DNA of 6,194 nucleotides from Acidobacteriota bacterium (GTDB taxonomy: Bacteria > Acidobacteriota > Terriglobia > Terriglobales > Acidobacteriaceae): the NCBI GenBank assembly GCA_003224785.1, contig QHZV01000035.1:1-6194 (forward strand), written 5' to 3'. Below, piece after piece: positions 1 through 4,573 of the stretch (its first letter is position 1; every line of letters begins with the position of its first letter). A program made the translations under genes and the position numbers. The notes under the pieces were generated by a model. The model was given only the letters and a program-made list of their open reading frames with translations. It had not been told where the DNA came from and did no database searches.

Positions 1-224
1 CGGGCTTCGTAATCTTCCTGAAACATTCCCTCTGCATCTGCACCCAGCGTGTCGCGCCTTATGCCCATCGGCAGCAGTTCAATCCCATAGAAAATTTCGG
101 CAACTGTGATCGTTGTGATGAAGAATTCATCGGCAGTTCGTCCCTTTGCAAGCCAGGCGAGCACCGCATGTGACGGAAAGGTGGCCATGACCTCGGAAAC
201 GACATTCGTGTCAAGAATCGTCAC
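1..224 (-). CDS. FitB/VapC-type PIN-domain ribonuclease toxin (partial, C-terminus beyond window)
   Basis: Toxin half of a type II toxin-antitoxin pair; the family are Mg-dependent PIN ribonucleases that cleave RNA and stall translation when the antitoxin is lost. Reading from a GTG at 224 gives 74 complete codons before the window edge. The protein opens with MTILDTNVVSE, in which D5 is the first catalytic acid of the PIN fold, and continues with AVLAWL and TVAEIFYGIELLP, in which E43 is the second conserved acid. The RRDTL and MFQEDYEA stretches also fit FitB/VapC proteins. The third and fourth acidic residues, usually near residues 95-115, lie outside the window. The antitoxin stop is in the same frame three bases upstream, so no earlier start is possible. 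No clear ribosome binding site is seen, so translation is probably coupled to the antitoxin. Intact or broken status cannot be judged here. The family call is strong; the RNA target is unknown. Confidence 0.9.
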   Translation of the reverse strand, partial: MTILDTNVVSEVMATFPSHAVLAWLAKGRTADEFFITTITVAEIFYGIELLPMGIRRDTLGADAEGMFQEDYEA

Positions 225-227
225 GGT

Positions 228-470
228 CTATCGAATTTCGGGATCGCGAATTGGCTCGCGTGGCGGGATTTCAAGCTCAACCCCCCCGTATGGGGCAAAT
301 CTCCGGCGAATCGCATCGACCAGGTCCTTTCCAGTCCTGGGCGGTTTGGCAAGTTCAACTTTTAAGATCTCTCTCGCCTCCTGCTCCATTGAGCGGCCAT
401 GCTCCGCAGCCCTCATGCGTAGCTTGCGCTTGGTCGTTTCTGGCAACTGACGGATGGTTATGCTAGCCAT
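228..470 (-). CDS. FitA-type ribbon-helix-helix antitoxin
   Basis: Eighty-residue antitoxin that should bind the adjacent PIN toxin and repress the pair's own promoter. Residues 1-38 fit a ribbon-helix-helix DNA-binding domain: a basic beta strand (ASITIRQLPE), then two helices (TKRKLRMRAAEHG and SMEQEAREIL). Residues 45-80 form the toxin-binding tail; its GGVELE block followed by an Arg-rich stretch (PPREPIRDPEIR) resembles the tail of Neisseria FitA, where an Arg enters the toxin active site. The ATG at 470 is the only good start in frame. No Shine-Dalgarno sequence precedes it because a 26-bp palindrome directly abuts the start codon. The stop is followed after 3 nt by the GTG of the toxin, the usual antitoxin-first order. 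Family assignment is strong; the gene name is left blank because FitA, VapB and StbC names are used interchangeably. Confidence 0.9.
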   Translation of the reverse strand: MASITIRQLPETTKRKLRMRAAEHGRSMEQEAREILKVELAKPPRTGKDLVDAIRRRFAPYGGVELEIPPREPIRDPEIR

Positions 471-495
471 GCAATCAATGATATCAATGATTGCA
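470..495. promoter_or_regulatory. Palindromic operator of the toxin-antitoxin operon
   Basis: A 26-bp inverted repeat made of TGCAATCA, a central TGATATCA (itself a perfect palindrome) and TGATTGCA. The three 8-mers are separated by single bases, which are the only positions breaking the symmetry. Its left edge touches the first base of the antitoxin ATG. Ribbon-helix-helix antitoxins of this family bind inverted repeats at their own promoter, so this is the expected autoregulatory site. Binding is inferred, not shown. Confidence 0.75.
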
Positions 496-507
496 ACCTC
501 GAATCAA
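478..507 (-). promoter_or_regulatory. Candidate sigma70-like promoter of the toxin-antitoxin operon
   Basis: On the minus strand, TTGATT (502-507) and TATCAT (478-483) are separated by 18 bp and match the -35 and -10 consensus at 4/6 and 5/6 positions. The -10 ends 7 nt before the antitoxin ATG, so transcription would begin at or within a base or two of the start codon, giving a leaderless mRNA. The -10 box lies inside the palindrome, so a bound antitoxin would block RNA polymerase. Inference from consensus matching only. Confidence 0.45.
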
Positions 508-522
508 CCTTGAGTCTGCAAT

Positions 523-541
523 GGATTTACGCGGATTTACG
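523..541. repeat. Tandem GGATTTACG repeat
   Basis: Two exact copies of the 9-mer GGATTTACG (523-531 and 533-541) are separated by one base, with a partial echo GGATTTCAG at 561-569. It lies in the divergent spacer between the toxin-antitoxin pair and the hypothetical gene. Repeats of the style 'ACGCGGATTTACG' occur in intergenic DNA of several soil phyla; whether this is one of a dispersed family cannot be settled here. Confidence 0.4.
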
Positions 542-570
542 GAGCAAATCAAAGCTACAAGGATTTCAGG

Positions 571-585
571 TCCGCGATCCGCGGA
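571..585. repeat. Short hairpin, stem 6 loop 3
   Basis: TCCGCG pairs perfectly with CGCGGA across the loop ATC. There is no following T-tract, so it is unlikely to be an intrinsic terminator. It lies in the 200-bp divergent spacer that contains no convincing gene. Confidence 0.4.
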
Positions 586-616
586 AACTCCTCGGCTAAC
601 TCACGTCGTGCCTCTG

Positions 617-630
617 GGACGAGGGCGTCC
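617..630. repeat. Short hairpin, stem 5 loop 4
   Basis: GGACG pairs perfectly with CGTCC across the loop AGGG. It lies 20 bp upstream of the candidate -10 of the hypothetical gene. It could be a remnant of a dispersed intergenic repeat; no T-tract follows. Confidence 0.4.
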
Positions 631-646
631 GCGCCACATGCCAACC

Positions 647-655
647 TGCTATCAT
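647..655 (+). promoter_or_regulatory. Candidate extended -10 promoter for the hypothetical gene
   Basis: TGC followed by TATCAT fits an extended -10 element (TGnTATAAT, 5/6 in the hexamer). It ends 16 nt before the ATG at 672. No good -35 is visible at 16-18 bp spacing. A perfect 10-bp palindrome CGGTGCACCG (656-665) follows immediately, covering the presumed start of transcription, and could be an operator or a 5' stem. Confidence 0.35.
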
Positions 656-671
656 CGGTGCACCGCTTTTC

Positions 672-1652
672 ATGCGAATCAAGCGCCGCCTTCCTGTTCT
701 CGTCGGCTTCCTGCTGGTCGTAGCCGCCTTAACCCTAATTGTGCAGTTGAGGAAGCACGCGCCGCCTGAGGCTGCCCGTCTGCTCCCCGGTGCGGATGGC
801 TTTGTCTATGCCGACCTCAAATGGATGCGGCTCGCGGACGTCGCTGGAACACTGCCCTCAGTAAGGCACGATCCCGATTACGAGCAATTTATTCAGGCCA
901 CCGGGTTCGAGTTTGAGCGTGATTTACAGGAGGCCGCAGTCGCCATCCATTACGCTAGTCCGGCGAGTGGGCCGGAGACAAGGTTCTCGTATGTATTCGT
1001 GGCCAAAATTGATGGCGACAAGTTCCGCACTTATCTGAAGGGGCTGGCCGTTTCGACGGACGAGTACCAGTCGGTCACGATCTACAACGTTCCTCTCGAT
1101 GGACGAACCCTGCGCGTGGCCGTTTTGGGCGTGGACACGATTGCAGTTTCGAACCACAACGATCCGTCGGTGATTCGCGGAATTGTTTATCGTTCGCGCA
1201 AGCTGGCGTCGCCATTTGGTGGTCCGGCATTGTTGCGGCAGTTCTACAAACGTGTGCCGTTGACCAGCCTGGCATGGGCGGTGGTCCGAATGAATCCCAA
1301 CGATCAAGCAGCAGCGGGATTTGTTCTGCCGAGCCCGAGTGCGGCAACGGTGGTGGCTTCCGTACGGTATCGTCCTCTGCTCGGAGTGCACTTCCAGGCT
1401 GAGGCTTTTACTCCGAATGAACAATCGGCAGAACAACTCACGCAGCAGGTGAACGCATTCCTCGAAGTATTTCGTTCGGCTGAGATCTCAGTGGGTGGCC
1501 AGGCATCGGATCCGGATATGAAGAAGGCAATCGAGAGTCTAAAGATTGAACAGAAAAATGAGCGGGCGGTGCTGACCGCGACCGTGCCGCCGGAGCTGAT
1601 CCGTAAGTTCGTGGCCGCCGCGCCTGCCGAGATTGGGCCGAAGGCACAGTAG
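672..1652 (+). CDS. Membrane-anchored protein of unknown function
   Basis: A 326-residue protein I do not recognise by name. The N-terminus is basic (MRIKRR) and is followed by one hydrophobic segment at about residues 8-26 (LPVLVGFLLVVAALTLIV), then a charged RKHA. This gives a single N-terminal membrane anchor or uncleaved signal with about 300 residues on the outer side. The start of the soluble part (RLLPGADGFVYADLKWMRLADV, residues 36-57) resembles acidobacterial proteins whose mature part begins with a 'LLP-A-A-VVY-L-L' strand; no catalytic motif, cysteine pair or metal site stands out. The ATG at 672 is chosen because it places the anchor at the extreme N-terminus; no Shine-Dalgarno sequence precedes it. 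The gene precedes the thiol-redox operon on the same strand with a 74-nt gap, so co-transcription is possible but unproven. Confidence 0.8.
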   Translation: MRIKRRLPVLVGFLLVVAALTLIVQLRKHAPPEAARLLPGADGFVYADLKWMRLADVAGTLPSVRHDPDYEQFIQATGFEFERDLQEAAVAIHYASPASGPETRFSYVFVAKIDGDKFRTYLKGLAVSTDEYQSVTIYNVPLDGRTLRVAVLGVDTIAVSNHNDPSVIRGIVYRSRKLASPFGGPALLRQFYKRVPLTSLAWAVVRMNPNDQAAAGFVLPSPSAATVVASVRYRPLLGVHFQAEAFTPNEQSAEQLTQQVNAFLEVFRSAEISVGGQASDPDMKKAIESLKIEQKNERAVLTATVPPELIRKFVAAAPAEIGPKAQ

Positions 1653-1712
1653 TCAGCTGGGTAACTACACCGATGGCTGGTATCGCACGGCCCATGCTCG
1701 ATTTCAAACAGG

Positions 1713-1718
1713 TACAAT
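1713..1718 (+). promoter_or_regulatory. Candidate -10 element for the ccdA operon
   Basis: TACAAT (5/6 match to TATAAT) ends 8 nt before the ccdA ATG at 1727. No convincing -35 is visible. If used, transcription would start almost at the ATG, giving a leaderless or nearly leaderless mRNA; in agreement, no Shine-Dalgarno sequence lies at normal distance. Confidence 0.3.
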
Positions 1719-1726
1719 AACGCTGA

Positions 1727-2449
1727 ATGCCGAATCTCCCGCTGCCGATCGCTGCTTTCACGGCCGGCCTGGTTTCATTTCTCTCGCCTTGCGTGTTGCC
1801 ACTGGTGCCCGGGTACGTCTCACTGATTTCGGGCGTCGGGGTCGAGGAATTGAAAAGCCAGGAAGCATCCCTTCTGCGCAAGGTAATGCTGAATTCGCTG
1901 GCATTCATCCTCGGATTCAGCATTGTGTTTGTCACGCTGGGGGCCATTTCAACCGAAGTCGGTCAACTGGCGGCGCAGTACAAGGCTGTGCTGGCCCGAG
2001 TTGCGGGTGTCCTGATCGTTGTTTTTGGATTGCACCTCACCGGGATCATGCGGATCAACGCCCTCTATGCGGACAAGCGTTTGCACAATGTCAAAGGGGG
2101 CAGTACCGCGTGGGGCGCGTTTGTAATCGGTTTTGCATTTGCTTTTGGGTGGACGCCGTGCGTGGGGCCAATCCTGAGTGTTATTCTCGCGTTCGCTGCG
2201 GCGCAGGATTCCGTCTTCAAAGGAATATTTCTGCTTACGATTTATTCTCTGGGGCTGGCAGTACCGTTTCTGCTAACCTCGTTAGGCATTGAGCGGTTCC
2301 TGAAGTTTTACGGACGCTTCCGCGGTTACATGCACGCGCTAGAGATAGTAAGCGGAGGCCTTCTGATCGCTCTTGGTTTGCTGCTCGTTTTCGGGAAGTT
2401 TACCCTGCTGGCACGTTATTTTTCCGCACTGAATCGCTTCGTTCTCTGA
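1727..2449 (+). CDS. ccdA: CcdA-family cytochrome c biogenesis / thiol-disulfide transporter (DsbD beta-like)
   Basis: A 240-residue inner-membrane protein of the CcdA/DsbD-beta family, which moves reducing equivalents from cytoplasmic thioredoxin across the membrane to periplasmic thioredoxin-like partners. It shows the family's two-fold pattern. Segment 1 carries SFLSPCVLPLVPGYVSLISG with redox Cys22 between prolines. Segment 4 carries AFAFGWTPCVGPILSVILAF with the paired Cys145. Six hydrophobic segments fall at roughly residues 8-36, 53-75, 87-109, 129-158, 163-186 and 204-229. Length is typical for stand-alone CcdA; it lacks the periplasmic alpha and gamma domains of full DsbD. The ATG at 1727 starts just before segment 1, as in homologues. 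It is followed after 45 nt by a thioredoxin-like gene and then a DsbD-alpha-like gene, so the three probably act as a chain. Whether the main client is cytochrome c maturation or disulfide isomerisation cannot be told. Confidence 0.92.
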   Translation: MPNLPLPIAAFTAGLVSFLSPCVLPLVPGYVSLISGVGVEELKSQEASLLRKVMLNSLAFILGFSIVFVTLGAISTEVGQLAAQYKAVLARVAGVLIVVFGLHLTGIMRINALYADKRLHNVKGGSTAWGAFVIGFAFAFGWTPCVGPILSVILAFAAAQDSVFKGIFLLTIYSLGLAVPFLLTSLGIERFLKFYGRFRGYMHALEIVSGGLLIALGLLLVFGKFTLLARYFSALNRFVL

Positions 2450-2485
2450 GGGGGGCCTGGGAGAAGGGACCGCTGTCAGGCAAAA

Positions 2486-2490
2486 AAGGA
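2486..2490 (+). promoter_or_regulatory. Ribosome binding site deciding the GTG start of the TlpA-like gene
   Basis: AAGGA lies 4 nt before the GTG at 2495. It supports that start over the in-frame ATG at about 2531, which would remove part of the membrane anchor. Confidence 0.6.
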
Positions 2491-2494
2491 ACTC

Positions 2495-3043
2495 GTGAAA
2501 CGCGACCCTGTAATTCTCATAGTTGTTGCCATGGTGGTCTCGATCATGCTGGTGTTTGGGATACAGAAGGCCCGCCACGGATCGCCTAATGCAGGCTCAG
2601 CCAAGCTGCTGAATCAGCCCGCCCCCGACTTCTCGCTTGCTTCACTGGATGGGAAAACGCTAAAACTTTCGGATTATCGTGGTAAGGCCGTGCTGCTGAA
2701 TTTTTGGGCAACATGGTGCGAGCCGTGCAAGGTCGAGATGCCATGGTTCGTGGACCTGCAGAAAAAATACGGTCCCCAGGGATTACAGGTACTGGGGGTC
2801 GCGATGGATGACGCTCCCGTCAAAGACATAGCCGATTTTGCGCAGAAGATGAACGTCAATTATCCGATTGTGATCGGGAAAGAAGAGGTGGGCACGCAGT
2901 ATGGAGGCGTGCAATATCTGCCTTCGACGTTCTACATCAGCCGCGACGGCAAAATCATCGATCGGGTGTTTGGGTTGGTGAGCCGCTCAGAGATAGAAGT
3001 TAACGTCCAGAAGGCGCTTGGTACGCAGGTGGCGACGAAGTGA
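2495..3043 (+). CDS. Membrane-anchored TlpA/ResA-like thiol-disulfide oxidoreductase (DsbD gamma-like)
   Basis: A 182-residue thioredoxin-fold reductase held at the outer face of the inner membrane. Residues 6-22 (VILIVVAMVVSIMLVFG) form one membrane anchor. Residues 38-175 are an AhpC-TSA/Redoxin-type domain: APDFSL and LDGKTLKLSDYRGK, then LLNFWATWCEPCKVEMP with active-site Cys75 and Cys78 (WCEPC), and the cis-proline loop YLPST with Pro143. All catalytic features of ResA/TlpA/CcmG proteins are present. It starts with GTG after an AAGGA site and its stop overlaps the next start. Directly downstream of ccdA, it is the natural acceptor of electrons from CcdA, playing the part of the C-terminal gamma domain of DsbD or of CcmG/ResA in haem attachment to apocytochrome c. 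The WCEPC motif is common in TlpA-like and CcmG proteins, so it does not decide between these roles. Confidence 0.92.
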   Translation: MKRDPVILIVVAMVVSIMLVFGIQKARHGSPNAGSAKLLNQPAPDFSLASLDGKTLKLSDYRGKAVLLNFWATWCEPCKVEMPWFVDLQKKYGPQGLQVLGVAMDDAPVKDIADFAQKMNVNYPIVIGKEEVGTQYGGVQYLPSTFYISRDGKIIDRVFGLVSRSEIEVNVQKALGTQVATK

Positions 3044-3582
3044 AGATCGGATTGCTTGTGGCTGCAGTCCTTGGTGCCGCGCTTGGTGTGCTCGCCCAAG
3101 AGTCGCCAGGGAACCAGCGGCCTTCCGTTATTATGCAGCCGACCGAAATCATTCCCATCAGTCGTGGCCATTCGGGAACGGTCGAGTTGATGTTCCGCGT
3201 ACCGTCTGGCTTTCATATCAATTCCAACTTGCCACATCAGGAGTATCTGAAGAAAACGGAATTGAAGTTGGACGCTCCTACGGACATTCTGGTGCGCAAA
3301 GTGAGGTATCCGGATGGTGAAGACCGCAGCTTCCCGTTTGCGCCTGACGAGAAGATCAATGTCTATAGCGGAGATTTCACAATCACAGTTGAAGTGCGTC
3401 CGCTGAAGACGGTGCTACCCACGAAGTATGCCGTGCACGGATATTTGAATTACCAGGCCTGCGACAACGCTGCGTGTTACCCGCCCCGGAAGCTGCCGGT
3501 GACTTTTGAGGTGAGAGTCACCAAAAGCGCGAGCGAGAATAAACACAGAAACACGCCGCAGAGCCCGCACGTGCACGGGTAG
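3040..3582 (+). CDS. Exported DsbD N-terminal (alpha) domain protein
   Basis: A 180-residue periplasmic protein consisting of one DsbD-alpha-type domain. Residues 1-19 are a signal peptide (MKIGLLVAAVLGAALGVLA, likely cut before Gln20). Residues about 35-162 match the immunoglobulin-like DsbD N-terminal domain, with GFHINSN and LNYQACDNAACYPPRKLPVTF. Cys141 and Cys146 form the expected redox pair in the Y-Q-x-C...C-Y/L-P-P signature; the spacing is one residue shorter than the C103-C109 pair of E. coli DsbD. The tail (residues 163-180) is polar and probably disordered. In DsbD this domain takes electrons from the gamma domain and reduces DsbC, DsbG or CcmG. Here it is free-standing and lies after CcdA and a TlpA-like protein. 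The GTG start overlaps the previous stop as GTGA, with AGGTGG (3027-3032) 7 nt upstream, so translation is probably coupled. There is no alternative start that keeps the signal peptide. Confidence 0.88.
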   Translation: MKIGLLVAAVLGAALGVLAQESPGNQRPSVIMQPTEIIPISRGHSGTVELMFRVPSGFHINSNLPHQEYLKKTELKLDAPTDILVRKVRYPDGEDRSFPFAPDEKINVYSGDFTITVEVRPLKTVLPTKYAVHGYLNYQACDNAACYPPRKLPVTFEVRVTKSASENKHRNTPQSPHVHG

Positions 3583-3590
3583 GCAACCCC

Positions 3591-4505
3591 TTAGGGTAAG
3601 AAGTCGCACCGCCTGAGCAGGCGGGGATAAGCAAGTTTAATAACATCTCGACGGTTGGCCTGGTTTGCCAACGCTATTTTAAGGTGTTTGTTCCTCAATT
3701 CAGGTTCAGGAATCCCAAGCTCCACTCTATATAGCTCTTGCACCTGCTTAGCGATTCGCAACGCCAGACGTGGCATTTCCGTTTGTTCTTGTTTGCTTGG
3801 ATATTCAGGAAATTCGAAAAAGTAACCTCCCGTGAATTCCGCTAGGTCTTTCATGAGATTCGGATTTGGCCCTTGCTCCTCATAAGCGGACGGCTGCCGC
3901 ACAGAAAAGGAAAAGACTCTGATCCCGCGTTCGATCAGCTGTGGTTGCAGTTTCGAAAGTGTAACTGTGCTTTTGTTGTCGCCGCCATCACTCACCAAAT
4001 AGATGGCATCGCCGAATTGGGGAACTCCAAACATCGATGCCGCTTTCTCGATAGAGTCGAGCAGGGGTGTTCGTCCCGCGGGTGCTTGATCCTTCAGGCT
4101 CAGAATCTCTTGCTGCACTTCAGAACGGGGTTGGAAATCTTTCGATTTCTGAGTGATTTTTTCGCCGATGCGCACGAGCATCACCGCGGCATTGAAAGGC
4201 ACGGAATCGCTGGCAAATCCTGAGGCTAACAACCCGATGCCCCAGCGGTGGTCTTGAGGAGATGCACTCATGCTCCCACTTGTATCGACTATGAGAACAA
4301 TCCGGCGGGGATGCATATCGAGAGAAAGATTAAGCAGTTCCGCGGACTCGCCGCCGATCTTGATTTTGATGCTGTCCTCGTGAAGGGTTGTGACGATGCC
4401 GGTGTTGTCGACGGCACTCAACCAGATCGACGCACTCGAGCAGTCGCCTGCATAGGCCGGGCAGCACGCAATAAGGAGTATCGCCAGTTTGAGCCATGGA
4501 TGCAT
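3591..4505 (-). CDS. Exported VWFA-domain protein (acidobacterial VWFA-related family)
   Basis: A 304-residue secreted or lipid-anchored protein. The N-terminus MHPWLKLAILLIACCPAYAG is an export signal. It could be cut by signal peptidase I after AYA (residue 19), or by signal peptidase II before Cys14, since LIAC fits a lipobox. Residues 20-65 form a beta-rich region. Residues 68-230 are a von Willebrand factor A domain with a complete metal site: D74-T-S76-G-S78, Thr146 (AGRTPLLD) and Asp173 (LVSDGGDN). After it come LAEFTGGYFFEFP and a C-terminal beta segment (VQELYRVELGIP to the end), the arrangement of the VWFA-related family abundant in Acidobacteriota. VWA domains bind proteins through a divalent metal; the partner is unknown. 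It lies 68 nt downstream of gltX on the same strand, and its stop faces the DsbD-alpha gene with 8 bp between. No Shine-Dalgarno sequence precedes the ATG. Confidence 0.88.
   Translation of the reverse strand: MHPWLKLAILLIACCPAYAGDCSSASIWLSAVDNTGIVTTLHEDSIKIKIGGESAELLNLSLDMHPRRIVLIVDTSGSMSASPQDHRWGIGLLASGFASDSVPFNAAVMLVRIGEKITQKSKDFQPRSEVQQEILSLKDQAPAGRTPLLDSIEKAASMFGVPQFGDAIYLVSDGGDNKSTVTLSKLQPQLIERGIRVFSFSVRQPSAYEEQGPNPNLMKDLAEFTGGYFFEFPEYPSKQEQTEMPRLALRIAKQVQELYRVELGIPEPELRNKHLKIALANQANRRDVIKLAYPRLLRRCDFLP
3609..3624. terminator. Hairpin near the convergent gene ends, weak terminator candidate
   Basis: CCGCCT pairs perfectly with AGGCGG across the loop GAGC. It sits inside the last codons of the VWFA gene and 27 bp past the stop of the DsbD-alpha gene. 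No T-run follows on either strand, so if it terminates transcription it does so weakly or by another mechanism. It is the only stem near this 8-bp convergent junction. Confidence 0.25.
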
Positions 4506-4573
4506 GGTGAAGAAGGCTATCCGAACTGCCGGTCGCTACAAACACGAGTACGACCTAAATCCATCGAGCCAAC

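Noticed and set aside
106..450. 114-codon plus-strand frame opposite the toxin-antitoxin genes
   Set aside because: It is antisense to the PIN toxin and ribbon-helix-helix antitoxin, both recognisable by motif.
491..769. 92-codon plus-strand frame in the divergent spacer
   Set aside because: It starts in the toxin-antitoxin operator, runs through hairpins and into the hypothetical gene in another frame, and has no ribosome binding site or family resemblance.
1648..1668. GTAGT ... ACTAC inverted repeat after the hypothetical gene
   Set aside because: It is a 5-bp AT-containing stem with a loop of about ten bases and no T-tract, so it is too weak to call a terminator.
1438..1947. 169-codon minus-strand frame across the hypothetical/ccdA junction
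   Set aside because: It is antisense to two better-supported genes and shows no domain or plausible start signal.
1633..2292. 219-codon plus-strand frame overlapping ccdA
   Set aside because: It is an alternate frame of a clear CcdA gene, has a composition unlike a real protein (frequent C, R, H) and no recognisable motif.
2454..2480. Possible terminator between ccdA and the TlpA-like gene (GCCTG ... CAGGC)
   Set aside because: The stem is only 5 bp with a long loop and is followed by an A-run rather than a T-run; the genes look co-transcribed.
3567..3574. GCACGTGC palindrome near the end of the DsbD-alpha gene
   Set aside because: It is a short palindrome within coding sequence, expected by chance and without context.
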